NCBI RefSeq assembly: GCF_910596095.1
Contig: NC_056544.1
Location: forward strand, 12,447,155 to 12,511,154
Reading direction: 5' to 3'
From: Thunnus maccoyii
Taxonomy: Eukaryota; Chordata; Actinopteri; Scombriformes; Scombridae
Length of the DNA stretch: 64,000 nucleotides
This document shows, one piece after another, positions 1-10,931 of the stretch. A program made the position numbers and the translations under genes. Within the stretch, counting starts at the first letter, position 1; each line of letters begins with the position of its first letter. Below the pieces are notes generated by a model. It saw nothing but the letters and a program-made list of their open reading frames with translations, searched no databases and was not told where the DNA came from.

Positions 1-94
1 AGAAATAAATCAAAAAGATCAAATTTGACATGATTTAGTAAGGTTTATTTGCTTGGATACAGACTGTCACATAATCGTTATGAAAGCTACTCAC

Positions 95-3000
95 CCCATC
101 ATGGATGAGGGACTTCCAACTGTGCTCCAGTTTCTTTATCATTCTGTCAGACAAGGCAATTAAATAATTTAGTTCAACTTATTCAATGATTTACTGTGCT
201 TACCTGGCAACTCAGGACTGAATCAGTGGCTAGAATCCTACTTACAATGTTGATGTGCATTTTAAGATCGGTGTATGTCCACACACCTGTCCTGACAATA
301 GCTGTTATGCGTGTCCTCCATTTGTTCTTATATAGAGGACAGTGTGACATGTCTGGGATTATTTTTACTTCATGATTTCTTTCCATTATTTACAGTAATA
401 TTCCTAACAGCCACATTTTGTCTGGATTAATGTCAGTCTGAGCCTAATGCCTTCCTGACTTTGAAGCCAGGGAAAAATCCAATTTTTTTCCTGTCCTGAG
501 GTGTCCGATGAAAGACAGACTGATATGACAAATGTAACATTAAACAGTGCACCTGATTGAAGGTAGTAGAGATTAAAGGTGATATGTCCAGCATTTATAA
601 CACCAATATTAATCATTATCAAATTCATTGTGATAACTTGATCAGGTCAATTGATAGAAAAGGAACGCTGCAGTACCTCCCAGAAAATATGACCTAATGG
701 CACATTCTCTAAAATGCAACGCAGAGGCTGATAATACTCTTCCAGTTGGTTTTGAGTCATAAATGTTAGACAAATGCCTCAAAGTTAATGTTTTGAATTA
801 TCAGCATTACATGACACACATTTACAGCACCTTTAAATACTGGAGTTTTCGATCCCTACCTGTAGGACTGCAGAATGTCAATGATTCCAATGAACAGCAG
901 GAGGCGCTCTCCTTTACTTCCCACAGCTGGAATACCACCCATACTGCAGACAGAGAAGAAGTTACATTGTGTGGATTCAATGAAGAAGGCTCTAGCTGCA
1001 GTCTTGCAGAGTCACCCTAACCCTACATGACACACCCTAGTTACTACACAACACACCGCCCTGATGTTGTCACTCGACATGTTACACGACACGCCCTTCC
1101 GACCCCTAACCATCTCCCTCCTCATGCCTAAACCTAACCAAGTGGGTGTGTCATGTAGTAAAGTTAGTGTGTCGTGTAGATACTGCTGCAGCTTCAACTG
1201 GATATGGTTGATTCAATGTAACGGTTAGGGCAACCATTATGAAATTGTGACTTACGTGTCATCATGATCCATAGTGTCCCTGCATGTGGAGCCTCCCTGT
1301 ATAGACTCCATTGCGGTGGAATACAAGGCTCTCTGAGCTGCGGGCTTCTTTTCATCCCCACCGCCTGCAGGTGAGCCCTGGGACTGATGTTCTCTCTCAG
1401 CTTGTGTCTTGTTGTGGATCCCAAGCAGCAAACTGTAGTCCATGATCTTAAAACTCTCCAGCACCTGACATGAAACACACATATAATACAGGAAAATGTA
1501 TGGAATATAGATTTTTTATCTAGTATCTTTTATCTATTCTTTCTTTCATCTTATCCCTCCTCTCTCTCTCACCAGACAGTCTCTTTGCAGGGTTTTGACC
1601 AGAGCGCTGTATGTGTCCTGGTCCAGAGTGAGGCCCTCGGGAATATCACTCAGAAAGTCCAGGTCTTTAAAAGTGGGTTTGGACTTCTCCCGCTCCTTCT
1701 TGGATGCTCGCCTCTTGTAAGTGGAGCCTTTCAAGTCAAACTTTAGGTGCATGCGTACAGAACGCGGTAAAATATTGTTCATCACAACAACTCGGATGTT
1801 TTTGCCCCCACACTGGACGCAGTAGAGGCCAAAGAACTTTGGCAGCAAAGTTCGAGGGTTCTGGTTCAAGTTCTGGAGAAGGGTAGATGCAGGTAGCAGA
1901 TGCAGGGAAGGAAACAGGAAGGAGAGGGAGAAATAAAGGAGAAAATACATTTTATTATTGGCGATAAGGCATGTAGTCTATGTGTTTCAGCCTCAGTACC
2001 ATGCACCTGTCAGACAGCGTGACATATCCATGGGTCTCAGCCCATACTTGTGTGTCTCTACTGTTTAGCCTGTTAAGGAGTACTTAGCCCAGGTCTCAGT
2101 CAGGTACAACCTCTCTGCTCTTATCTATTACAAAGCCACTGGTTGGCGTCACTGCTGACCGGGGCCAACACCGGGGGGTAGGATAAAGAGGATAAAGATG
2201 ACTAGAAGCTGCTGCATTACTCTTAAGCATGCGCTCCTGCACACAAACACCCACCTCCACAAACCCAAATCTCTGAATACACAGACTATTACAAACCAAG
2301 TGGCTTTAGTTTCCCACTTCCTCTCAGGTACAGTATGGTAATTCAGAAGAAAATTAAACATTTGCTGCAGATAAAAATTAACCTTCTTAATTACTAATTT
2401 TCCACACTTGTTGGCTGTGTTTTAACTCTTTATACTCAATATTAATAGTGTGAAACTAGGGGGCTTTGGTTTGACTTACCATATAGTATCCAGGAAGCAG
2501 TTTCTGCAGAAACTCTGCCTCCTTATGCATGACAGTTTTGATGATGAACTCATCATCTCGGGTTACGTAGAATATGGAGCCACTAGCTCCCGGATTCGTC
2601 AGTTCAATCAGTGGCTCATTACATAGAGAATACTAGACAGGGACACAGAGGAACAAACATAGATCAAAATTTACACTGGGGTCTTGCTTTAAGTCTGACA
2701 ATCTGATCCAAAAGCTCTGAAAATAGTGTTTTAACATACAACAGCCACATGAACAGAATTAATGTTTTTCAGCTTATTCTTCCTATGTTAAAGGAATAGT
2801 CTGAACTTCTGGCAAAGAAGGTAAATGTTTCATCCAAATTTGTACTTTGTAGTTCATCTGTTGATCTCACTGTTAATGCTGGATCCAAGCAAGGCATCGG
2901 ATGAATTCATATACCCACTCAGATGGCATTGCTCATCCACAGCAAGTGCAAGTGTGTATACATTACTTTGTGCGTGTGGGTGAGAAGGATTACACATCTA

Positions 3001-6000
3001 CTACTAGCAGTGTAAACTGTGCATTATGACATTTACACCTTTTAGTGTTAGTAACTCCAGTGATGATACTTTCGCCTACTTCATGCTGGTGTCCAACACC
3101 ATGTGCACTAGCAGCATTTGAAACATAACTCATAACACATCATCTTATAAGCATCAGTCATATCTATCAATTTGAATGATGAATTGAGCTGTTAGATTTT
3201 GCTATGTTCCCATATGATGATGAGTGAGAGAAACGCACTTTTTGTGGTTTAATTTGTCTAATATTGTGATAAAAATCTCTATGGTTTAGTCAACATCCCA
3301 AAATACCACAAACAAACACAAGCTGACACAAACACAATCTACTCTCTGATTGTCTGCTACCACTACTTGGAGTTTAAAAAAGAAAGCTTTAGTCTGCTAA
3401 TCTCCCTCTGGCACAGGCAGAATGTGAGCTTCAACGTGCTGTATGTCACTGCATGTCACTGCATGTGTGTGTGTGTGTGTGTGCACCCTCAGATGTGAAC
3501 TTTGCAAAGGCATGTGCAACAGCGTGTGCATGGTTTTGTGTTTAATGTTCATCCTAACATCAGCAGGGGTCTGATGTGGCAGAGAGCATGTATTCTTTGA
3601 TAACTCCCCTGATCATCAGTCAAAAGCTATCAGAGGGAACTTCACACAAATCTATATTTAGCCCATGTTAGGTATCCTACAGTGTGATTTATTACACTGC
3701 TATCAAATGAAAGCTAATAAGCAGGTGGAAGAAAAATAATAGATTTTTAAGATTTTTATTCTGAATAAATGTATAAAACTTTCCAAAAACCTGTTTTTGC
3801 TTTGTCATTGTGAAGTACTGTGTGTAGACTGAGGAGAAAAAAAAATCATTCCATTTTAAGATGAGTCTGAAACATCAACAAAATATAGAAAACTTGAACG
3901 GGTCTGAAAACCTTCCATATACACTGTAAATGGGTATTGCTGTTTGTAGAAACAATTATTATTGATGTTTTTTTTGTTACTTTGTCTTTTCTACATTTAA
4001 TAGATCACACAGTGTTTTTTGATCCAGTATACATAGAAAATGTGATGCTTTTATTACTTTTATATACTTTCTATTACTAGATCTTTCTTTCTGCTGATCA
4101 TAGGGAAGGAAATTGTAATGAAATATTATTACCTGTTGATAATAACTGTTTAAAATTTGCCTCAATTTGCCTTCTAGTACAACTGCATGTTTAATATTTC
4201 AGACTGACATTACTTGGCAGGTGTTGAACAGTTCCATATAATAAAAACAAACTAATATGTTTGCAGCAGTTAGTTAACCATTACATCTCCTGAAGCAAAT
4301 AATGGACAGTTACGTTTACCTATGGAATTATGATTCTGTACATAAAGGCAAACATTTTAGTTTTAGCTGCACAAAACTCCAACACTCCATGCACCATGGC
4401 TCATTAGAGAAAATCATGTAAATATCTCACCAAGTAGTCATCTGGTCGGATCCCGAACAGCTCCCGGAAGTAACGAAAGGCCACAGGGGCGTAAGTTTTA
4501 AACCTGAAGTCTGGAAAGTGGTGGGCCGGAGTGAGGTTACTGCCCTCACTGTTTGGAGCAAGGCGGGACCAGCAGGAAGAAGAGGATGAAAATAATTGTT
4601 TTAGATACTTCCCACACACATATGCACATGCAGTACACATACACGTCCACTCATAGAAAAACCCACTTGGGAAAGAAGATGCTTTCGACCACATAGAAGT
4701 CCTGCATCAGCACATCTCTCTCGGGCTTGGAGCTGAGGTTACCAACAGTATACCCAATACCCAGCTGGATGGCTCCTTTTAAGGCAGAGGAGGTGGTCTG
4801 GAGGCGGTGGAGAAAAGAACAACAGGGTGAGGTGTGGGTGGAAAGTAGTTGATGAAATCGTCAGGCCAAGCAAATGTACAAACAGTACTTGAGATACACA
4901 GTATACACTGGCTTCACACAGTGAGAAAAGGAGGAAAGTGACAACAACCAGAGAGCAAGAGAGTATGAAGATAGCATAAAGAGAAAGAGAAATAGAGAAA
5001 AGTAGAAGTATGTGAAGAGGAAAAGCCAACCTTCTTGTATGTTGTCTCTCCTGAGGCATCTACTCTCCTGTGGCCAATCTTCTTCTCATGAGCTGCACCC
5101 GCTCCAAATGGGGACGGCATCTGTCAGGACAGAAAGAGGAAATGTAAATTTACTGTATATGTTATATACTGTAGATATGTACTGTACATTGTCCCATCAG
5201 AGGTCACATGAAACTGAACCATACAGCAAACCAAAACACAAACACGGAAAGTGAGAAGGATGAAATAAAAGGTAAGACAAGAAGAAAACAACTGAGACAG
5301 GTGAGACAGACAGGTGTATAGTGTATAGTATCCTCTCACCTCTGTTATCTGACCCCTCTTGGCTGGATCTGTAGACAGAGACAGACAGAGAAGGCACAGG
5401 AGAAACAGGTTAGGAGGCGTATACATTGGTACATTATTTAGTGTGATTTACTGATTAATGATTTAGCAAGGAATGCCAACTTTGCCATCAGACTCACAAC
5501 GGGGTTGGGGATCATTACCTATACACTGTAGATTCAAGCCTTTATAGGGAGTTATTAAACATGTCTGACTGACTGTCTGACTGTCTAATTATCCCCAAAG
5601 CAGACTGAAACCACAGGTAACACAAACCAGTACCTTCAGTGGCAAATAAGATGCCTGAGTTGTTCTGCAGGTGCCCTGCTTTCTATTTCATCAGCCAAAT
5701 GTTTCTGGTTGAAAGTTTCATATAGTTGATACAAAGAGGGTACATAGATTAGTTCTTTGCTATAAGTGCTACATGACTGGATACCAAACACAGGTGGTTT
5801 CCACTGTGCATGCAGAAATTCAAGCCGTAGTTAGGGCATTCATTATCTTAAGTAGTATTTTTATAGGTCTGCTGAGGAAGATCTTGATATTGAAAGCTCT
5901 TGAGAGGCTACTGAATGGGCTTTGTGGGAAGATTTTTTGTAACCTTGTGGTGAGATTATTTTGTCATTTTCATAATTTACTTAGTAGGACTATTCAACTG

Positions 6001-8983
6001 TGTTTATAATGAGTATTAGTAAATGTATTAGCTATAATGTACAGTCATCCAGATGGAATTTATCGCTCAAATCAGCAAAAAGCCTTTCTCTCTGCAAAGG
6101 GTATTGATATACCATCATCTGTATATATAACTTATCAACTTCATTCCACATAAATGATTGGTTAACTCACCAGAAGAAGAGTTCAGTGTCTACAGGTTAC
6201 CGATTGTTTGATAATCCCGAAACAGAAAAGACATGCAGCAAAAATCCCCAGCTAAACCAAAATATGACATTAAGCAGTCAGTGTGCAGTCAGGGTTTTCT
6301 ATTCCTGGATCAGTCAGATTTGTACCAAGAAGGTAAAAACTCTATTGGATTGACTTCCTCCCTAATCTGAGTGCTGTCATTGGCTGAGGTCTCCAGATCA
6401 CATCGCCAACCAATCACACATAAGGATTAGGAAGAATCTTTCCAACCAACACAAAGGACGCAATTGGACTATGCTTGTATGTGTATGTGTAGAATAGAGG
6501 ATGAAGGAGCAGTAAAGAAGGAAGTGAACGGGAAATGAGACAGTTCACAGTATTTCACAGTACTACAAACTACTCAGTTTGCATCATTATGCTAAAGTTT
6601 AGGTCGTATGAGGGTGAAAGAAGGAAGTGCTTACTGACAAAGTAGGGATAATGAATCTTTAAGCCATGTTAAAGCACACAGCATACTCTGTGGCAGATGT
6701 TTCTATCATTAAGGCATGACATAATACAACAATAGTTCATGTACAGTATAATATATACAATGACTTCTCAATGGTGGGTCAGCAGAGGCAAACAAAATCC
6801 AAGAATCATACAATTTGAATTGTCAAAAATTCAAACTAACATGCAACATATTTGATTTCAAATCCTGACAACAGTAAGGTAGTATTGTCTTCTGGAGCCA
6901 AGTACAAGTGTTCCTCTACTCACACTCTTTAATTGCTTTACAAGGGCAACTGCTACACTAAACATTTTAGTTTAGCGTGTTAGTATGCTAACATTTGCTC
7001 ATTAGTACCAAACACAAAGTGCAGTTGAGGCAGATGGAGTCATTAGTTTTGCAAGTATTTGGTCATACACCAAAGTACTGGACAAATTAAAATTTTGACC
7101 TGATGATGACATTAGATCACTGAAAGTGAAGGCATGACCAAAGTTATTACATTTAACTCAGACATTAATGTCTGCACCAAACTTCATGGCAACCCATTCA
7201 GGGGTTATTGAGACATTTCAGTCAGCGGATCACCAAAGTCAGTAGGATTGATCCTCTGGGGACCATGAATGTCTGTACAAAATTTAATAGTGATCCATCC
7301 AATAGTTGTTGAGATATTTCAGTGTGAGAAGAGGTAGCCAGACAAACTGTGCATCAAGTACATCTAAATTCAACATGCAAATCTACCAACAAAAATGAGC
7401 AGCTTCTCATATTTTTTTGTTGTTGCTATTTCTTGTTTGTCCTTTCATGCAGTGACAGGATACACACACGACTGACCACACCTGTAACCTACAGATTAAC
7501 ACTGCATCAAAGCCTGTCAAGCAGAACAATGAGAAGGAGTATCCTGGAGCAGGCACATACACAAAGAGTCTCTGTGGGATTAGGGTCAGACCAGAATAAT
7601 GTGCCACTGAGCTGCAAGCAACACACAGGACAAACTCACTGTAGCATTTTGTTTACTATGCAAAAAAACAAGCTACCAGTAAGATGGTTTGTTTAAAACA
7701 TAGAAGTAACTGTGTCAGAGTTAAAACAATTGGGAAATGGACATTTGCTGTAAATGTAAGTGAAATAATTGTGACAATGTTAAGAGAAGTGTGCCTTAAG
7801 GCCTGTGTGTGTGTCATAGTAAAGAGGATTAGAGCTCTCCCTTATCAGCTGAGAAAATGGCGGTCTGTTTCTGTGACATTAATGTGACACTAAACACAGA
7901 AGTAGAGTTTGATGCTCTGAGGCTCTCCGCACACAAGTATAATCTGGTGGACTTCATGATAATCATGTGTACACAACATGCATATGTATGAACATGCAGA
8001 TGCAAAGAAAATGTATTGCCCCTCTAAAACTGATTTGCAACATCTGCTTTGCTTCTGTAACATTAGCACATAAATATCATAAACCTGTCATGCATGTAAT
8101 ATTTGTAGCCATCACATCCACAGTGATTCTTGGAATTGATACCACCAGAGGATTAGTGTGTGGTTTACGTTATAATTCCATATCAGATTACATAAGGCAC
8201 TCTTCAGATTTAGCAGGGAAGAGAAAGAGGGAGACAGAACTATGAAGACTGATAGAGGTTGAGGAGAGGAGCAAAAGGACACCTGACCATGATAAGTGTT
8301 TACTACAGTGGCTGATGAACAGCCCATATTGTGCAGGTGTCATACTGTACAAAAGGTACAGCTCCTGCTTATACTGTACATGCAAAAGACTGTGTGTGTG
8401 TGTGCCCCGCGAGCAAATAGCTGCACACAGGTTAGAAGTAATTATTTGGATGAACATCCCACAGCAGCTGTCTTTACCAGGTCTTTTGGGAATGTGTGTA
8501 CGCATCCCTGATGTGCACCTTGTATTGGTGCCAGTCTGCAGTGAGACACTGACACTGTGGGTGGGCCATTTACAACAGAGCAGCAGTGACTTGAATCTTG
8601 ACACTGTTATCTAACAAAGCTCAGTTCAACAGCTCAAATTCCTTTTAACTACGGCTTTTGAGTATCTGCCTTGGCGGAAAACAGCTATATTTTTTTCTGT
8701 AGTCTTTTTAGTTAAATTATATTTGCTACATTCACATATGACTGGATGAGCTGCTACTTATATCCAACTTCACATCCCCTGTGCACCTGCTGTCACAGGC
8801 AGCTCTGCGCGCCCAAGATGATGAGACTGTATAGCAATTTGTCACTGACCGACAAAAACATATATATTCTAACTGAAAGACATACGCACCGGTGTCCCCC
8901 AGGTCAAGCTGTAGACAGAGGCCGGCGGCCGCTTCTTCCCTCGGTATCCCGTCATCCCCGGTTTCCGCAGTCCTCCAGTCCAT
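95..8983 (-). CDS. pip5k1c: Phosphatidylinositol-4-phosphate 5-kinase type 1 gamma, 5' part (10 coding exons, 419 codons, runs off left edge)
   Basis: This kinase makes PI(4,5)P2 from PI4P at the plasma membrane, synapses and focal adhesions. I read coding exons at 8890-8983, 5340-5368, 5031-5120, 4667-4797, 4431-4548, 2480-2632, 1573-1872, 1256-1464, 860-943 and 95-143. All have AG/GT borders and compatible phases, giving exactly 419 codons. Visible landmarks are the glycine-rich loop GASGS (about 169-173), ATP-binding Lys186 in FIIKTV, the [12 protein letters not shown] segment in exon 7, catalytic MDYSLL (313-318) and the metal-binding Asp397 in [10 protein letters not shown]. The activation loop that sets substrate choice and the C-terminal tail are missing because they lie left of position 1. 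[14 protein letters not shown] and TVMHKEAEF resemble PIP5K1C more than A or B. The start at 8983 is the first Met after a stop in the exon 1 frame. The N-terminus (about 50 residues) is variable in this family, so exons 1-2 are less certain than the rest. Paralogue ca versus cb is not resolved. Confidence 0.93.
2633..4430 (-). other. Intron 5 of pip5k1c, no further exon seen
   Basis: This 1.8-kb intron separates the exon ending in GIRPDDYL from the one starting YSLCNEPL. It holds a short (TG) run at about 3466-3481 and AT-rich sequence. I see no coding segment or recognisable transposon in it. Confidence 0.6.
5369..8889 (-). other. Large first intron of pip5k1c
   Basis: A 3.5-kb intron between exon 1 (ending GDT-G) and the 29-bp exon 2. 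The split codon G|AT gives Asp, which supports the junction. Apart from the dispersed repeat at 6960-7340 I recognise nothing in it; open frames at 7349-7696 and 8188-8614 have no family resemblance. Confidence 0.6.
6960..7340 (+). repeat. Dispersed percomorph-type repeat with two similar internal modules
   Basis: The segment starts near GTTAGTATGCTAACATTTGC and contains two related phrases: CTTCATGGCAACCCATTCA..TTGAGACATTTCAGT (about 7183-7220) and TTTAATAGTGATCCATCCA..TTGAGATATTTCAGT (about 7280-7322). I recognise this wording from many spiny-rayed fish genomes. No coding capacity or terminal inverted repeats are evident, so its class is open. It lies in intron 1 of pip5k1c. Confidence 0.6.
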
Positions 8984-9240
8984 CTCCCGGACCGCACAGT
9001 CGTGTCCTTCCTCAGTGAGAACCAGATGCTGCGGTAGGCGCTTGGGTACAATATAGATATCCTGTCATTTCACCTCCTTCAATATTTACTGGTAAAATCA
9101 CAGACTACACAACTCAACGAGCGCATATTTGTCGTTGTTGCCAAACGCAGCGAGCCAAGTCACGTTCAGAGCCAGCGGTGCTGATCATCTCTGCGTCATT
9201 TCACACGCAACGGCGGGTGAGCGTGCCGGTAGTTACACTA
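8984..9240 (-). promoter_or_regulatory. Putative pip5k1c 5' UTR and promoter
   Basis: Upstream of the first coding exon, base composition turns more CpG-containing (for example runs with several CG dinucleotides at 8925-8965 and 9120-9250) than the AT-rich sequence further right. No TATA box is clear. I infer the promoter from position and composition; the transcription start is not determined. Confidence 0.35.
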
Positions 9241-10470
9241 TCATCCCACTACAGTAACCGTCGAACCGTTACAACATTATTTCAGGTAATTACAATCATG
9301 CACAGTCTACATCCATTATACCTGTAGGAGGGAGCAGTCATTTTCACACTTTCACACAAAGCTCATTTACATAAATACATTTGCAACAAGCCAAACCTGC
9401 TCTCCTTTTCTCAGCATTTAATGAGAGGAACCATCGGTATAGGAAGGAAGCCCATCGCCCCAAAAAAGAATTTTTTTTTAAAAGTTCTTGATGAAAATAA
9501 AAAAGGTCTTAATAAAAATAAAATAGGCTGTTCTTGGTAAGTCAAAAAATTGACTTTATATGAGTAAAATATTTCACTTGCAAAGTCTAAATTATGAGAT
9601 ACTACATTAGAATTATAGCCTAATGACAATTATATGTTGATATATTGACAATTATGGCCTAAGTGACAAAATAAGTCAAAAATGTTCATCTTTTTATTTT
9701 GACTGACATATATATTTGCTTAGTAAGTTATCATGAGTGTTATTGTTGTTCCATCTACCTTTTCTTTTCTTACCAGTAGGATAAAGTAATTTACAACCTA
9801 CACATTTTATGGGTCCATGTTTTCCTGTTCAATTGGTAAACTTTCAATTAATTAAAGTCAATTACTTGCTAACATAACCTAGTCTTTTAGCAGTTCAGTT
9901 TAACATGAAAAAATGTGAAATTTGTCTGTCTATAGGTAAGCAAACAACCCTAACCCAGTATATGAATATAGTTTTAACAAATAAATAATTTATTTACATA
10001 TAATTTGGTTTAAATGTACCAATTAAGGGAAGTACTATTTTCCCTACAATTACTACAGTACATAGTTCTTTAAGAAACTTCCTGAGAAACAGTTGGCAAA
10101 TTATGAAATTACAGATCCACAAAATAAAGCTTCTACAAATGCTTTTAGATAATACAAGATGTAATGAGGTAGGTTTACTGATACCTGGAGTAATATTGAA
10201 ACTTAATGTGTAATTTAGACTGTTAAGTGTTCCATTACATATTAAAAGGTAATAACTAAAGCATTTACTTACCAGCGCTAATTATAGTATGTATCACAAT
10301 TTGTAAACATTCAAACTTGCATTTTAATTTTAAGATATCCAAACAAAAAGGCTATTGCAATAAACAATTTTCATAACATTGAAATAACCAAGCCATGATG
10401 TAAGCTGAGCTTTACTGTTGCTCAGATTCCATTATTTTTATAAGTATCTACAATGACAGATTAATGTCCA
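9241..10470. other. Intergenic, pip5k1c promoter side to gpx4 3' side
   Basis: AT-rich sequence with no exon, transposon end or RNA gene that I can recognise. A possible gpx4 polyadenylation signal (AATAAA on the minus strand) sits at 10479-10484 just beyond its right end. Confidence 0.5.
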
Positions 10471-10797
10471 AGACAGCATTTATTTTCCAATGTCATCACA
10501 TAAGTCATCAGGCCTACTTTTAAATACAATTGACATGTTAAATGCAAATACTATAAATCAGTAGTTTTACAGAAGTCTGTGAAATACTATGACTGAGAAA
10601 ACTGACATTGACACATGAACAAACTTGTCACTTAACATTCAGAGAGGGCTGGCGTTTGTATCAGTCAAAGGAATGGCTGATTTGTGTTTACAATAAGATG
10701 TGAAGGCTCTTTACTTTGGATCACTAGTGAATATCCACTCATATGGTCTTAAAGGGTTTGGTGTGGGTGGGCTCTGGAGGTTAGTTGCACGCAGGGG

Positions 10798-10850
10798 TCA
10801 TCAGGCCAGTCCTTCCCAATGTTGGGTTTACAGAAAGGCCGTCACTGGTC
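10798..10850 (-). promoter_or_regulatory. SECIS element (type II) in the gpx4 3' UTR
   Basis: Read on the minus strand from 10850 downwards: the 5' core quartet GTGA (10845-10842), then 12 nt of helix II, then AAA (10829-10827) in the apical internal loop, then a CCC/GGG mini-stem typical of form II, then the 3' quartet TGAT (10803-10800). The helix pairs GGCC with GGCC and TTCT with AGGA. The 12-nt spacing fits the known 11-13 nt rule between the quartet and the unpaired adenines. The quartet begins GUGA rather than the commoner AUGA, a known variant. It binds SBP2 and recruits the selenocysteine elongation factor. A short CA repeat (about 10858-10871) lies just upstream. Pairing was done by eye. 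Confidence 0.88.
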
Positions 10851-10931
10851 CAGATGCACACACACACACACCAATAACCTCAAGTCCATAGGAGAGTTCA
10901 GGAGTGGAACAAAGACATGGAGATAGTAGGA

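Noticed and set aside
183-386. 67-codon minus-strand frame as a pip5k1c exon
   Set aside because: It falls in the intron between exons 143-95 and 943-860 and matches no kinase segment.
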